Positions 24,559-33,742 of a stretch of 64,000 nt of DNA are shown in pieces. A program made the position numbers and the translations under genes. The stretch spans positions 1-64,000 of the forward strand of contig NZ_JBHRSZ010000009.1 in NCBI RefSeq assembly GCF_042646085.1, written 5' to 3'. The notes below the pieces were generated by a model. That model searched no databases, was not told the origin of the DNA, and worked only from the letters and a program-made list of their open reading frames with translations. The DNA is from Litoribrevibacter euphylliae (GTDB lineage Bacteria; Pseudomonadota; Gammaproteobacteria; Pseudomonadales; Litoribrevibacteraceae). Positions within the stretch are counted from its first letter, which is position 1; each line of letters begins with the position of its first letter.

Positions 24559-25467
24559 ATGGAAAGTTTTGGCGCCTACCCTGTATTTGTCACTGTAATA
24601 GAAACCGGCGGGTTTTCCCCGGCTGCAAAGAAACTCGGCATTTCAAAATCTGCCGTGAGTAAACGAATTACCCAATTAGAAGAGCATCTTGGCGTGAAGC
24701 TATTGCATCGAACCACTCGAAAACTCAGTTTGACGGAAGCCGGTGAACACTTTTACCAACACGCCAGAATCGCCAGCCAAGCAGCACAAGATGCAGAAGA
24801 CGCTGTCGCACAACTTCAAGGTGTACCTCAAGGACGCCTGAGAATCAGCATTCCTATGTCCTTTGGACGACTCTATGTCGCGCCTGTGATCCCCGAGTTT
24901 TTAAGACGTTATCCTAAGATCAATCTCGAACTGGTGATGGACGACGAGTTTACCGACTTGATTGGCAGTGGCTTTGACATGGCACTGCGGCTTGGAGATT
25001 TGAAAGATTCCACCTTGGTTGCCAGGAAACTCACCCATTTAAAGAATGTATTGTGTGCATCGCCCTCCTATATAGAAGAATTCGGTATGCCGAAACGATT
25101 GGAAGAACTTAAACAGCACAATTGCTTAGCATTTTCTTACTCGCAAGACGTGCGCGAGTGGTATTTCATTAAAGACAACACAACCCGAGCCATCGAAATC
25201 TCTGGTAATTATCAGGTAAACAACAGTGAAGCGCTGCGAGAGGCAATGATTCAAGGCGTTGGCATTGGTCGACTCCCTACCTTTGCTGCAAATCCAGAGA
25301 TCAAAGAAGGACGTCTGGTTAAGCTATTCCCTGAATACGAGATGCCAGGAAAGATCATGTATGCAGTTTATCCGGAACGCCAGTTCTTGCCCGCAAAAGT
25401 AAGAGCCTTTATGGATTTTATGAGCGAGAATTTTGGTGGCGATATTCCCTACTGGGACAACGTATGA
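24559..25467 (+). CDS. LysR-family transcriptional regulator
   Basis: A 302-residue LysR protein: N-terminal winged HTH (FSPAAKKLGISKSAVSKRITQ, RTTRKLSLTEAG) and a periplasmic-binding-like effector domain starting around residue 90. Divergent from the DMT exporter, with the shared promoter in the 160 bases between. Confidence 0.92.
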   Translation: MESFGAYPVFVTVIETGGFSPAAKKLGISKSAVSKRITQLEEHLGVKLLHRTTRKLSLTEAGEHFYQHARIASQAAQDAEDAVAQLQGVPQGRLRISIPMSFGRLYVAPVIPEFLRRYPKINLELVMDDEFTDLIGSGFDMALRLGDLKDSTLVARKLTHLKNVLCASPSYIEEFGMPKRLEELKQHNCLAFSYSQDVREWYFIKDNTTRAIEISGNYQVNNSEALREAMIQGVGIGRLPTFAANPEIKEGRLVKLFPEYEMPGKIMYAVYPERQFLPAKVRAFMDFMSENFGGDIPYWDNV

Positions 25468-25676
25468 CCTAGTCATACCCCTACTCTTAAGTTGGCATAA
25501 TTCTAACCGAAGCACCACTGTCAACTTTTTCTCAACAAATGTTTTCCATTTAACAGGATTATCACACGCAAAGAAACGACATACACTGCATCTCAAATCG
25601 AACCAAACGTCACAAACCAAGACTGAGATTCGTCATAGTTAAAACAACTTTTAATCTCAGTCACCTAAGTGGAGAA

Positions 25677-26288
25677 ATGAACATGGAACTATTTGATGCA
25701 ATCGAAAAACGTCGTTCAATCAAAGAATTTGATACCGAAGCGGTCATGAGCGATGCTGAATTCAAAAAGCTGATGGAAGCCGTCATCCTGACACCGACCT
25801 CGTACAACGTTCAGCACTGGCGTTTTGTTCGCATTACTGATCGCGAAACCCGCTTAAAAGTTCAAGACGCCGCCTGGGGCCAAAGACCGGTCGGTGATGC
25901 CTCTGAAGTTATCATCATCTGTGCGGATGTGGATGCCTGGAAAGATCGCCCAGAGCGCTACTGGGCCGATGCGTCGAAAGAAGCGCAAGACATGTTGCTA
26001 CCCATGATGAAAAACTTCTACGAAGGTAAACCACAACTACAGCGTGAAGAAGCCTTCCGCACCGTAGGCATGGCCGCACAAACCATGATGTTGGCAGCCA
26101 AAGGGATGGGTTACGACACCAACCCAATGATTGGTTTTGATGCAGATGCCATGGCAGACATTATTCGTCTGCCAGAGAATCATGTGATCGGTTTAATGAT
26201 TGCAATCGGCAAGGCTGCGGCACCGGCGAATCCTCGTGGTGGTCAGCTTCCACTGGAAGAGTTGTTGTTTGAAAACCGCTTTCACTAA
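25677..26288 (+). CDS. nitroreductase-family FMN oxidoreductase
   Basis: A 203-residue flavoprotein with FMN-contact motifs EKRRSIKEF (residues 9-17), TPTSYNVQHWRFV and, near the end, GMGYDTNPMIGFD. Such enzymes reduce nitro groups, quinones or related acceptors with NAD(P)H. A ribosome site (GTGGAGAA) precedes the ATG at 25677; a second Met lies two codons on. Monocistronic. Confidence 0.9.
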   Translation: MNMELFDAIEKRRSIKEFDTEAVMSDAEFKKLMEAVILTPTSYNVQHWRFVRITDRETRLKVQDAAWGQRPVGDASEVIIICADVDAWKDRPERYWADASKEAQDMLLPMMKNFYEGKPQLQREEAFRTVGMAAQTMMLAAKGMGYDTNPMIGFDADAMADIIRLPENHVIGLMIAIGKAAAPANPRGGQLPLEELLFENRFH

Positions 26289-26347
26289 GTACTAATTTTT
26301 ACTGAGTACTAATGTTCACTAAACACTAGTTTTCACAAAGTGCTAAC
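26288..26347 (+). repeat. 17-bp tandem repeat after the nitroreductase gene
   Basis: Three and a half imperfect units, agtactaatttttactg, agtactaatgttcacta, aacactagttttcacaa and agtgctaac, start within the stop codon. Several TAA/TAG triplets recur, as if the gene end had been multiplied. Confidence 0.65.
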
Positions 26348-26351
26348 TCGC

Positions 26352-26380
26352 GGTTCAGCCCTGCTTCTTTGGGCTGAACC
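26352..26380. terminator. stem-loop terminator
   Basis: A perfect 10-bp stem GGTTCAGCCC/GGGCTGAACC with a 9-base loop follows the nitroreductase gene and the tandem repeat. There is no clear T-run. Confidence 0.55.
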
Positions 26381-26572
26381 ACACCGCTTTCGCCCCTTAT
26401 TGTTCTCCTGACCTTTCCAATACCTCTTTCCAATAGTTAAGTGGTACATGGTGTTTCCTTGTTAATAAGGGGCTTTTTCAAAACAATTATCTAAGCAATT
26501 AATGCAGTCAAGAGTATCAACATCGCGATGACTTAATAGAGTAATAGTCAAATTTTACGGGTTATCCCCCCA

Positions 26573-27457
26573 TCACAATGTCAGCCTAGGTTGAATAAAA
26601 TCAATAAAAGCAGAGATACGTCGAGCTACAGAGGAAGTTTTATAATAGACGGCATTAATCAATTCTCGATCCGTATTTCCTATACGGAAATCGTCAAGCA
26701 CGGAAACCAATCGCCCTTCTTCAAGATCCTGCTGAATCATAAAATTTGAAAGACAAGCAATTCCGTTTCCTGCCAAAGTAAGCTGCCTAATCGACTCTCC
26801 ATTGGTTGCAGCCAGCGTTGGCGTTAGAGATTCAATAGCTTTCAATGGCCACTTGTTAAGAGATTCCTGACCGGAAAAGCCGATTATGTCGTGCTGGTTC
26901 AATGCCTGCGGAGAATCAGGAAGCCCACGTTTAGCTAAATAAGCAGGAGAAGCCACTACATATAGAGGGCTTCGCCCCAAGGCACGGGCATGTAGAGTGG
27001 AGTCTTCTAACTTGCCGATTCGAATGGCTAAATCTGTCTTTTTTTCAATTAAGTCCACGAAGACCTCATTTGAACTTAGCTCTAACTCAATAGCAGGATA
27101 CATAGCCTTAAACGATTCAATCAAAGGGATCAATTGATGAAAAATGAATGGACTGGCCGCATCGACTCTTAAACGCCCCTCCGGTAAAGCCCCCCGATTG
27201 ATAACATCGTCTTCCGCCTGCTGAATCTGCTGAAGTCCTAAACGAACATTGTCTACAAACGTCCGCCCTTCTGCGGTCAACTCGATTCGACGTGTCGTTC
27301 TGTTAAGCAAGGTAACTGACAGCTGTTTCTCAACTTTATTAACCGCTCGAGACACCCGCGCTACTTGAATCCCAAGACTGTCTGCCGCTGCAGAGAAACC
27401 GCCACAATCCACCACAGCTAACAGCAGTTCCAAATCATCTGATCGACATTTCAACAA
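26573..27457 (-). CDS. LysR-family transcriptional regulator
   Basis: About 295-305 residues; the frame opens at 27490 but a start nearer the HTH is also possible. HTH region: FSAAADSLGIQVARVSRAVN, then TLLNRTTRRIELTAEG. The effector domain carries FVDLIEKKTDLAIRIGKL, usual for the family. Divergent from the MFS exporter at 27599, its probable target. Confidence 0.88.
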   Translation of the reverse strand: MLKCRSDDLELLLAVVDCGGFSAAADSLGIQVARVSRAVNKVEKQLSVTLLNRTTRRIELTAEGRTFVDNVRLGLQQIQQAEDDVINRGALPEGRLRVDAASPFIFHQLIPLIESFKAMYPAIELELSSNEVFVDLIEKKTDLAIRIGKLEDSTLHARALGRSPLYVVASPAYLAKRGLPDSPQALNQHDIIGFSGQESLNKWPLKAIESLTPTLAATNGESIRQLTLAGNGIACLSNFMIQQDLEEGRLVSVLDDFRIGNTDRELINAVYYKTSSVARRISAFIDFIQPRLTL

Positions 27458-27598
27458 ATTACCACCACTTTTTACAAAAGTTATTTTCAATAACCCATAT
27501 TTATCACAAAGGTATATCTAACAATAATTTGCCCATCAAAGAAAGGCCACCCAGTGGCTTTCTAAGAGCATCATTAATATTGTCTTGTAGGAGCCCCT

Positions 27599-28789
27599 AT
27601 GCCTATTGCATTAATCGCACTTGCTCTCAGTGCATTTGCTATTGGAACCACAGAATTTGTTATTGTTGGTTTATTACCGACGATGGCTCAGGATCTAAAC
27701 GTAACTCTGCCTTCTGCGGGCTTACTTGTTAGCTTATACGCGCTCGGTGTTGCAATCGGAGCGCCGGTGTTGACTGCGTTGACAGGAACCTGGAATCGAA
27801 AACTGGTTCTATTATCCGTCATGTCACTGTTTGTGGCTGGCAACTTGCTCGCGTGGCAAGCACCAAACTATGAAACTCTGGTTATAGCACGTATTTTGAC
27901 GGGTCTTGCCCACGGTGTTTTCTTCTCTATTGGATCAACGATTGCTACAAGTTTAGTGCCCCAAGAGAAGGCGGCCAGTGCTATTGCGTTCATGTTTACC
28001 GGCCTGACCGTTGCCTTGGTAACAGGCGTACCGATAGGCACCTATATTGGTCAAATTTTTGGCTGGGAAGCCACCTTTCTTACAGTTGCCACGTTAGGAT
28101 TCATCGCAATGATTGGCAGCGCATTCTTAGTGCCAAATAACTTAAAAAAGCCAAAGCCCACTAAACTGACTGAACAACTGGCTGTACTAACAAACCCTAG
28201 ACTGGTTCTTGTGTACCTGATCACAGCACTGGGCTACGGCGGAACCTTCATTGCCTTTACATTTCTGGCATCTATTTTGGAAGAAGTAACTGGATTCGAA
28301 TCCAATACCATTGGCATCATCATGTTGGTGTACGGAATCTCTGTTGCAACTGGGAATATCATAGGAGGCAAGATGGCTGATCGCATAGGCCCAATTAAAG
28401 CTCTAAGCGTGATTTTCTTTGGCCTCGCAGTCATTCTGGTTACGTTCAGTATTACTGCAGTTAACCCAATTACAGCGGTAGCCACTATTTTAATTTGGGG
28501 TGCATTCGCGTTTGGTAACGTACCGGGTCTACAGGTATACGTTGTTAAACTTGCCGAAACCTACACACCTAACGCAGTCGACGTTGCATCAGGCCTCAAC
28601 ATTGCTGCATTCAACGTAGGAATTGCTTTCGGCGCTTGGGCTGGAGGCTTAATTGTTGAGCAATCCAGTCTAATAAATACCCCTTGGGTTGGCGGAATTG
28701 TCGTCTTACTTGCATTTGCTTTGACACGTTTCAGTGGCCTACTTGATAAGCAAACGGCGTCTCAATCACAAGTAACAGAAGCAGCCTAA
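27599..28789 (+). CDS. MFS efflux transporter (AraJ/YdhP-like)
   Basis: A 396-residue, 12-helix major-facilitator protein. It starts IALIALALSAFAIGTTEFVI, typical of the DHA1 AraJ/YdhP branch of drug or sugar exporters, and carries the loop 2-3 motif region (GTWNRKLVLLSVM) and GGKMADRIGPIKAL in loop 8-9. Ribosome site GTAGGAG is before the ATG. Likely regulated by the divergent LysR. Confidence 0.88.
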   Translation: MPIALIALALSAFAIGTTEFVIVGLLPTMAQDLNVTLPSAGLLVSLYALGVAIGAPVLTALTGTWNRKLVLLSVMSLFVAGNLLAWQAPNYETLVIARILTGLAHGVFFSIGSTIATSLVPQEKAASAIAFMFTGLTVALVTGVPIGTYIGQIFGWEATFLTVATLGFIAMIGSAFLVPNNLKKPKPTKLTEQLAVLTNPRLVLVYLITALGYGGTFIAFTFLASILEEVTGFESNTIGIIMLVYGISVATGNIIGGKMADRIGPIKALSVIFFGLAVILVTFSITAVNPITAVATILIWGAFAFGNVPGLQVYVVKLAETYTPNAVDVASGLNIAAFNVGIAFGAWAGGLIVEQSSLINTPWVGGIVVLLAFALTRFSGLLDKQTASQSQVTEAA

Positions 28790-28815
28790 ATATTAAGCTC
28801 AATAGTAAAATTCAA

Positions 28816-28851
28816 CACTTCTACTGCCTCATGCAGTAGAAGTGCGTTTTG
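28816..28851 (+). terminator. rho-independent terminator
   Basis: A perfect 12-bp stem CACTTCTACTGC/GCAGTAGAAGTG with a 5-base loop, followed by cgttttgtt, just past the MFS gene and facing the cupredoxin gene. Confidence 0.85.
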
Positions 28852-28872
28852 TTCTGTCTTTATGAATAAATG

Positions 28873-29190
28873 CTACTGATGTCTTACCTTCACTGACCCC
28901 TTCATTTCCGGGTGTGGTCCGCATTCGTAGTCAAAGGTTCCAGCCTCATTAAACGTCATCGTATAGGTTTCATCAGGAAAGAAGTACTCAGGTTCTTCAG
29001 GGTTCAAGCGTTTGAACCATACACTGTGATATTGGCGTTTCTCTTTATTCGTCCACACCACGGTATCACCGGGCTTTACCTCAATGTGCTGCGGAATGAA
29101 TTGATATTTTATGATTTCTACATGGTGAGTTTCTGCGGCCAGGCTTTGAGATAAAAAAATCAAACCAGCCAAAATACCAAAGACTTTCAT
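28873..29190 (-). CDS. periplasmic cupredoxin (plastocyanin/pseudoazurin-like)
   Basis: A 105-residue protein with a signal peptide (FGILAGLIFLSQSLAAET) and a type-1 copper site readable as His in RQYHSVWF, Cys in FDYECGPH, the following His, and Met in PEMKG. It probably carries electrons in the periplasm; its place next to nirT and nirS suggests it feeds nitrite reduction, as pseudoazurins do. A strong terminator separates it from nirT, so it has its own promoter. Confidence 0.88.
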   Translation of the reverse strand: MKVFGILAGLIFLSQSLAAETHHVEIIKYQFIPQHIEVKPGDTVVWTNKEKRQYHSVWFKRLNPEEPEYFFPDETYTMTFNEAGTFDYECGPHPEMKGSVKVRHQ

Positions 29191-29221
29191 AGGCTCTCCT
29201 TAAATATAAAAGTCCTTAAAC

Positions 29222-29254
29222 AAAAAATGACACTTGATCATAAAACCAAGTGTC
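29222..29254 (-). terminator. rho-independent terminator of the NirT-like gene
   Basis: Minus strand: stem GACACTTG/CAAGTGTC (29247-29254 with 29229-29236), then ATTTTTTG. It lies between the NirT stop codon and the cupredoxin start. Confidence 0.85.
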
Positions 29255-29414
29255 TCTTTATATTTAATTAAAGAAAAAATCCCTAAAAATATTACGTTTC
29301 AACGCTTACCTGAAAAGTAAATACCAATCCGATTGGTGCTCTGCGATTCTGTGGCCAAGGGACCGGAATTATTCTTCTGATCGCCTTGGCCGTCTCTCTT
29401 ACGAATATACCTGT

Positions 29415-31265
29415 TTATTGTTTCTCAGCATTAATGTCTGCATCGCTGTTACCAATACCCAGCTTGTAGCCTAGTGAGACATGGTGGAAGCGAGAGTTTG
29501 AATAGTCATCATGAATTGCAAACCCGAAGTTGTAGACTTTGCCTTTCTCAAGAGAGATGTCTCCAGGTTTATCAGACTTCAGCTTACGCTTCACAAGCAC
29601 AGTCCAAGTACCGTTTTTCAGCTTGGCATCAAACTCTGCACCTTGACCGCCAGTCATAGTACGATCCGCCATGATATGGCCATCTTCTACAACATTCTTA
29701 CCTGATTTGTAGCGAACGATGTCCATGTACTTACCAGCATCTTGTTCAGCTTTGATTTCATCCGCAGACTTAAGTTTGTCCCAGCCACCACGTTTCTTAC
29801 CGCGACGACCTTTGATCTCAAGCTTGGTACGGCTTTCTTTCAGGTACTTAGTAACCCCTTCACCTAAGTTGATCTGGCTTGCAAACTCACTCACGGCCAA
29901 GGCATCTTTTTCTGGCGCATCCGGCATGCCACGAGCATCATGGTGACACGTTCCCCAGCAACCGGCACGATCAGCAAACTCCACATCATCCGTAGACAAC
30001 ATCAAGGCCAATTTCATTGGGTTTTCTGGATCCATCTTACCGCCATCAACGAAAGGCACAGGCGCATGTTCACCGTTTTCCCAGCTAAAGCGCATGTATA
30101 AGAACTCGTCATCATGCGTTGCGTCAACATTCACTGCAATGCTGCCACGCTTACCAGGAATGGGGGTTTCTTCCGCTTTCTCACCACTGACAATCTTCGC
30201 GCCCATGTCGGCTGTTTCTTTGTCGTGACAAGTTACACAGCGATCACCACCTTTTACGAAAGGACGAGCACCACCATGATCACGACCGTTTTGAATCCAC
30301 TCAATCGAGGTTTGACCTGGGTAGAATAGCGTGATTTCTCGGTTGCCAGCTTTAGACCAATTCACATTGATGCTTGATGCTTTTTCAGCTTTCTTAGCCG
30401 CAGATTTTGCTTGAGGATTCGCAGAAGTTTTCAGTAATTTAGGAGCTTGTGCTGCTGCCTTAGCTTCCAGTTCCGCTTTATAGCTGTCCAGCGCGTCAGC
30501 TACTGCACTGTCAATGCGTTTCTGCTCTTTCTCTTTCGCGGCTTGTTTAGCCTTCTGTTCTTCCTCAGCTTCTATGGCTTCTTTCTCTTCAATACGAGCT
30601 AAGCCATCGATGTACATCTGAGGAACTTCACGCACATATTCAGGATTCGGCTTTTCAAGCGTTTCCAGCTCTTCATCCGTTAACATATGACGTACGTTGT
30701 TATGCGCAATGCCTTTGTGGCAATCAATACAGGTTTGACCTTCTTTAAACGCATTCATATGTTGCTTACGAGCACGTGGTTTCTGATATTCAGGGTTCAT
30801 AGACTCAATAGTGTGACAGTTACGGCATTCACGAGAGTCGGTTTCTTTCATCGCTTTCCACACACTTTTCGCCATGGTTAAACGATGTTCTTCAAATTCT
30901 TCTTTGGTGTCGATTTTACCGGTTAGCCAAGAGAACACTTCTTTAGACGCTTGAATCTTGCGGACAATCTTATGAATCCATGGCCTTGGAACGTGACAAT
31001 CCGGACAACCAGCACGAACACCTGTACGGTTCGAGTAGTGAATCGTCGGGGTGTATTCCTGGTAAACGTTGGCTTCCATTTCATGGCAGCCGATGCAGAA
31101 TTCCAATGTATTAGTGGCTTCCATGGCCGTGTTAAAACCGCCCCAGAAGATGATGCCGACGATAAAGAAGGCTACTGCACCACCAATGGTGGTACCGAGA
31201 ATGAGTCGACGTTTCATTAAACCCGGTTTATGTAGGATCTCTTCAGCTGAATTTTGTTCTTTCAT
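29415..31265 (-). CDS. NapC/NirT-type multiheme cytochrome fused to an ethylbenzene-dehydrogenase-type heme domain
   Basis: 616 residues. A membrane helix (IGGAVAFFIVGIIFWGGF) anchors four CxxCH hemes of the NapC/NirT type (CIGCH, CPDCH, CRNCH, CIDCH; about residues 58-185), which take electrons from quinol. A Lys/Ala/Glu-rich linker follows (about 215-290), then a fifth heme (CVTCH) and a domain like the heme b subunit of ethylbenzene dehydrogenases (DDEFLYMRFSWENGEHAP, GCWGTCHHDARGMP with a sixth CxxCH, and FGFAIHDDYSNSRFHHVSL). It lies directly after nirS, so it probably passes quinol electrons to NirS. Far longer than a classical NirT (about 200). Confidence 0.88.
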   Translation of the reverse strand: MKEQNSAEEILHKPGLMKRRLILGTTIGGAVAFFIVGIIFWGGFNTAMEATNTLEFCIGCHEMEANVYQEYTPTIHYSNRTGVRAGCPDCHVPRPWIHKIVRKIQASKEVFSWLTGKIDTKEEFEEHRLTMAKSVWKAMKETDSRECRNCHTIESMNPEYQKPRARKQHMNAFKEGQTCIDCHKGIAHNNVRHMLTDEELETLEKPNPEYVREVPQMYIDGLARIEEKEAIEAEEEQKAKQAAKEKEQKRIDSAVADALDSYKAELEAKAAAQAPKLLKTSANPQAKSAAKKAEKASSINVNWSKAGNREITLFYPGQTSIEWIQNGRDHGGARPFVKGGDRCVTCHDKETADMGAKIVSGEKAEETPIPGKRGSIAVNVDATHDDEFLYMRFSWENGEHAPVPFVDGGKMDPENPMKLALMLSTDDVEFADRAGCWGTCHHDARGMPDAPEKDALAVSEFASQINLGEGVTKYLKESRTKLEIKGRRGKKRGGWDKLKSADEIKAEQDAGKYMDIVRYKSGKNVVEDGHIMADRTMTGGQGAEFDAKLKNGTWTVLVKRKLKSDKPGDISLEKGKVYNFGFAIHDDYSNSRFHHVSLGYKLGIGNSDADINAEKQ

Positions 31266-31409
31266 AGTGAACTCGCTAACCAGGGTGAATCCAAGCAGGG
31301 CTTATAATTTTTTAATTGCCCTTTCCTGCGTATTTCTTAATGTGCTTTTTATGGAAGGAAGGAGACTACGCAAACTACTCATCGACTAAACAAGAATTAC
31401 TCAGTCTCC

Positions 31410-31431
31410 GGAGAGCGGTTTCCCGCTCTCC
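31410..31431 (-). other. intercistronic stem-loop between nirS and nirT
   Basis: GGAGAGCGG-tttc-CCGCTCTCC, a perfect 9-bp stem between the two genes with no T-run. It may stabilise the nirS message or reduce read-through. Confidence 0.65.
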
Positions 31432-31476
31432 TCCGAAGCACTAGCTTTGCTTCTATTTCATTAATCAAATTGATGA

Positions 31477-33105
31477 TTAAGTTTTGTGGTTCGCACGGTT
31501 GAACACGTTGAACTTACCAGTTGGTGTAGTCAGGCCTTTAATGCGAGTTTTCTCTTTCAGAGTTTTCGCATCGTAAACCACGATTTCACCTGTTGGGTTC
31601 TTCGCATCCGCACGGTTCCAGACTGATACCCAAACCTCTGTACCGTCTTGGTTGAACTCCATATGAAGTGCAGCTTTACCTTCATCTTCCGTTACGCGAA
31701 TCGTTTTCACAATTTCACGTGTTTTCTTATCGAAGACTTGTACAGACTGTTGAACTTCTGGCTCTGGATGTTTCAACTGATCCGCCCAAACGTAATCAGA
31801 TTTCTCATGAGTACGAATGAATACACCGGCACCGTCCGTTTCAACTTCGTAGCAAAGTTTCCACGCTTGATCAGGATGATTGATTGGGTCATTACCCCAA
31901 ACAGACACCAGACCTACACCTAAGTGCGTTGTACCGCCTACAGGGCCACATTCTTCATCAATCCAGTTAGCACCAGGGCCAGGGTGAGGAAGCTTGTCTA
32001 CATCAATCATCTGCTCAAGTTTGGCGTCTTTGGTATCAACGACTACCATCTTGTTCGATGCGTTAGCAGCAATCTGGAAGTAACGACCAGATGGATCGAA
32101 GAAGCCATCATGTAAGAACTCTGCAGATTCAATGGCAGTGATGGTTAAGTTATCAAGGTCTGAGTAATCAACCTGCAACATCTTACCTGTTTCTTTAACC
32201 GCCACGATGAACGCAGATTCGTTTGGTGCGGTATAGATAGCAGCAACACGGGCTTCGTTGATGAACTCACCTTTGGTGTTGTAACCACGAGTAGAAACCA
32301 CTTTCAACGGTTCAAGCGTTTCAGCATCCATGATTACGAAGTGCGCTGGCCAGTAACCACCCGCAATGACATATTTACCATCACCTGATACTGCAATATC
32401 ACGTGCGTCATAGGCCATCTGAGTTTCAGCAACCAACATCTTGCCAGGCTTCTGCCATAGGTCGATCTTGTTTACCTTGCCATCACGACCAATGGTGTAC
32501 CAGAAACGGCCAACATCTTTCGCATGATCTTTCTTATGGTGCTCAGTACCTTTAATTACGTGAACTGCATAACCTGTATCGATGTGGTCGATTACCTCTT
32601 TGGTATCACCATCAACGATGGCAGCTTTACCCGCATCACGTTCGATCACAACAAAGAAGTTTTCCCAGTTGCGACCATGCAAAGGCTTGGTCGGATAATC
32701 TTTTAGCGGAACAAACTGCTTGGTTAGCTTTTTCATTTGATCCAGAGACATTTCAGGCGGTACCGGTGGGTCCATCTGGATATAGGTGGCGATTTTAGAA
32801 ATCTGATCTTTGGTGAAGATATCGTCAAAGTTGTTCATCCCACCTTCAGTACCATAGGAGATGATCTTTTCAAGACGAGCCTGACCCTTCTTCAGCATGT
32901 TTTTAGGTTCAAGGTTTTTACCTGTCGCCCCCTTCCTTAGAACACCATGACAACCAGCACAACGCTGGAAGTACATTAGATTAGCCTCTTCAAAGTCTTT
33001 CTCGGATAACGATGGGCCGCCTGCTACAACAGGTAAACTGATACCCGTTGCTGCCATACCCACAGCTAAACCGATTGCTGACAATCCAAACTTAAGCTTT
33101 TTCAT
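31477..33105 (-). CDS. nirS: cytochrome cd1 nitrite reductase (NO-forming)
   Basis: I start at the ATG at 33105 (MKKLKFGL), which has a GGGGAG site and begins a signal peptide; the frame open to 33222 is untranslated leader. 542 residues. Heme c site CAGCHGVLRKG near residue 50; the d1 eight-bladed propeller follows, with RDIAVSGDGKYVIAGGYWP and the conserved His of AEFLHDG and of KLPHPGPGANW that shape the d1 pocket. It reduces nitrite to NO in the periplasm. No nir genes for heme d1 synthesis are in the window, so they must be elsewhere. Followed by the NirT fusion. Confidence 0.95.
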   Translation of the reverse strand: MKKLKFGLSAIGLAVGMAATGISLPVVAGGPSLSEKDFEEANLMYFQRCAGCHGVLRKGATGKNLEPKNMLKKGQARLEKIISYGTEGGMNNFDDIFTKDQISKIATYIQMDPPVPPEMSLDQMKKLTKQFVPLKDYPTKPLHGRNWENFFVVIERDAGKAAIVDGDTKEVIDHIDTGYAVHVIKGTEHHKKDHAKDVGRFWYTIGRDGKVNKIDLWQKPGKMLVAETQMAYDARDIAVSGDGKYVIAGGYWPAHFVIMDAETLEPLKVVSTRGYNTKGEFINEARVAAIYTAPNESAFIVAVKETGKMLQVDYSDLDNLTITAIESAEFLHDGFFDPSGRYFQIAANASNKMVVVDTKDAKLEQMIDVDKLPHPGPGANWIDEECGPVGGTTHLGVGLVSVWGNDPINHPDQAWKLCYEVETDGAGVFIRTHEKSDYVWADQLKHPEPEVQQSVQVFDKKTREIVKTIRVTEDEGKAALHMEFNQDGTEVWVSVWNRADAKNPTGEIVVYDAKTLKEKTRIKGLTTPTGKFNVFNRANHKT

Positions 33106-33742
33106 AGGACACTTCTCCCCAGTGCTTTCAAGGTGCACTCTACAGGTTTCATCAGCTTCGTATTCAAGGTCTGTTCCGGCTGTTTCCTGTAGGTGATTCT
33201 CTGTTCTGATCAGCCCAACCATTTAGATTCCCGCTTGCTTTTCTCTTAACTTATGAAGAACAAATTCAAAAACCTAAACCACTGAGATCATCAGTAAAGC
33301 AATTGCTGAACGACGTGTTCAGCGGTGATTGCTTGGGTGAACTATGGAAGGAAATGCGAAAGAAAATAATGACTTCGATCAATAGAGAAAAAACCGATTA
33401 ATTTAATCAGAATCGAATTGACCTAGCTCAATGATCAAGTAAAAAGCTGAGCGTTTTACTCGGCTTTTCTCTGCGTTTGGTTCAAGATTTCATAACCCAA
33501 CTTCGGAAAAAAGATCTGGTGAGAAAACGAGCAATGTACTTAAAAAGAAAGTTCTGAATGACGTTAAGGGCTGGAAAAGAAGGTACTTTGCCAAAGATAG
33601 AAGGAGCCCGATTTGAGCCAGATCAGCAATAACTCATTACAACTCAGATACAGTGGAATTACCTATTAAAAGCACAGCTTTTAGCAAAAAACGAATTCGG
33701 AAAGAATCTCTTCAGCAAGACTATATAAAAGTGGGTAGCGAG
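33106..33742. promoter_or_regulatory. divergent nirS / hemerythrin control region
   Basis: No gene fits here. The region holds an FNR/DNR-like palindrome (33418-33431), a hairpin GCTGAAC-gacgt-GTTCAGC (33305-33323) that would lie in the nirS leader, and AT-rich tracts suited to promoters. The two minor frames that extend the neighbouring genes into it are probably untranslated leader. Confidence 0.6.
33418..33431. promoter_or_regulatory. FNR/DNR-type box
   Basis: TTGACCTAGCTCAA has perfect outer half-sites TTGA and TCAA with six bases between, the geometry of FNR/DNR sites (TTGAT-N4-ATCAA), differing only at the inner pair. It is about midway between nirS and the hemerythrin gene and could serve both when oxygen falls or NO appears. 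Confidence 0.55.

Noticed and set aside
33108..33222. N-terminal extension of NirS
   Set aside because: The frame is open but the proper signal peptide and a strong ribosome site begin at 33105.
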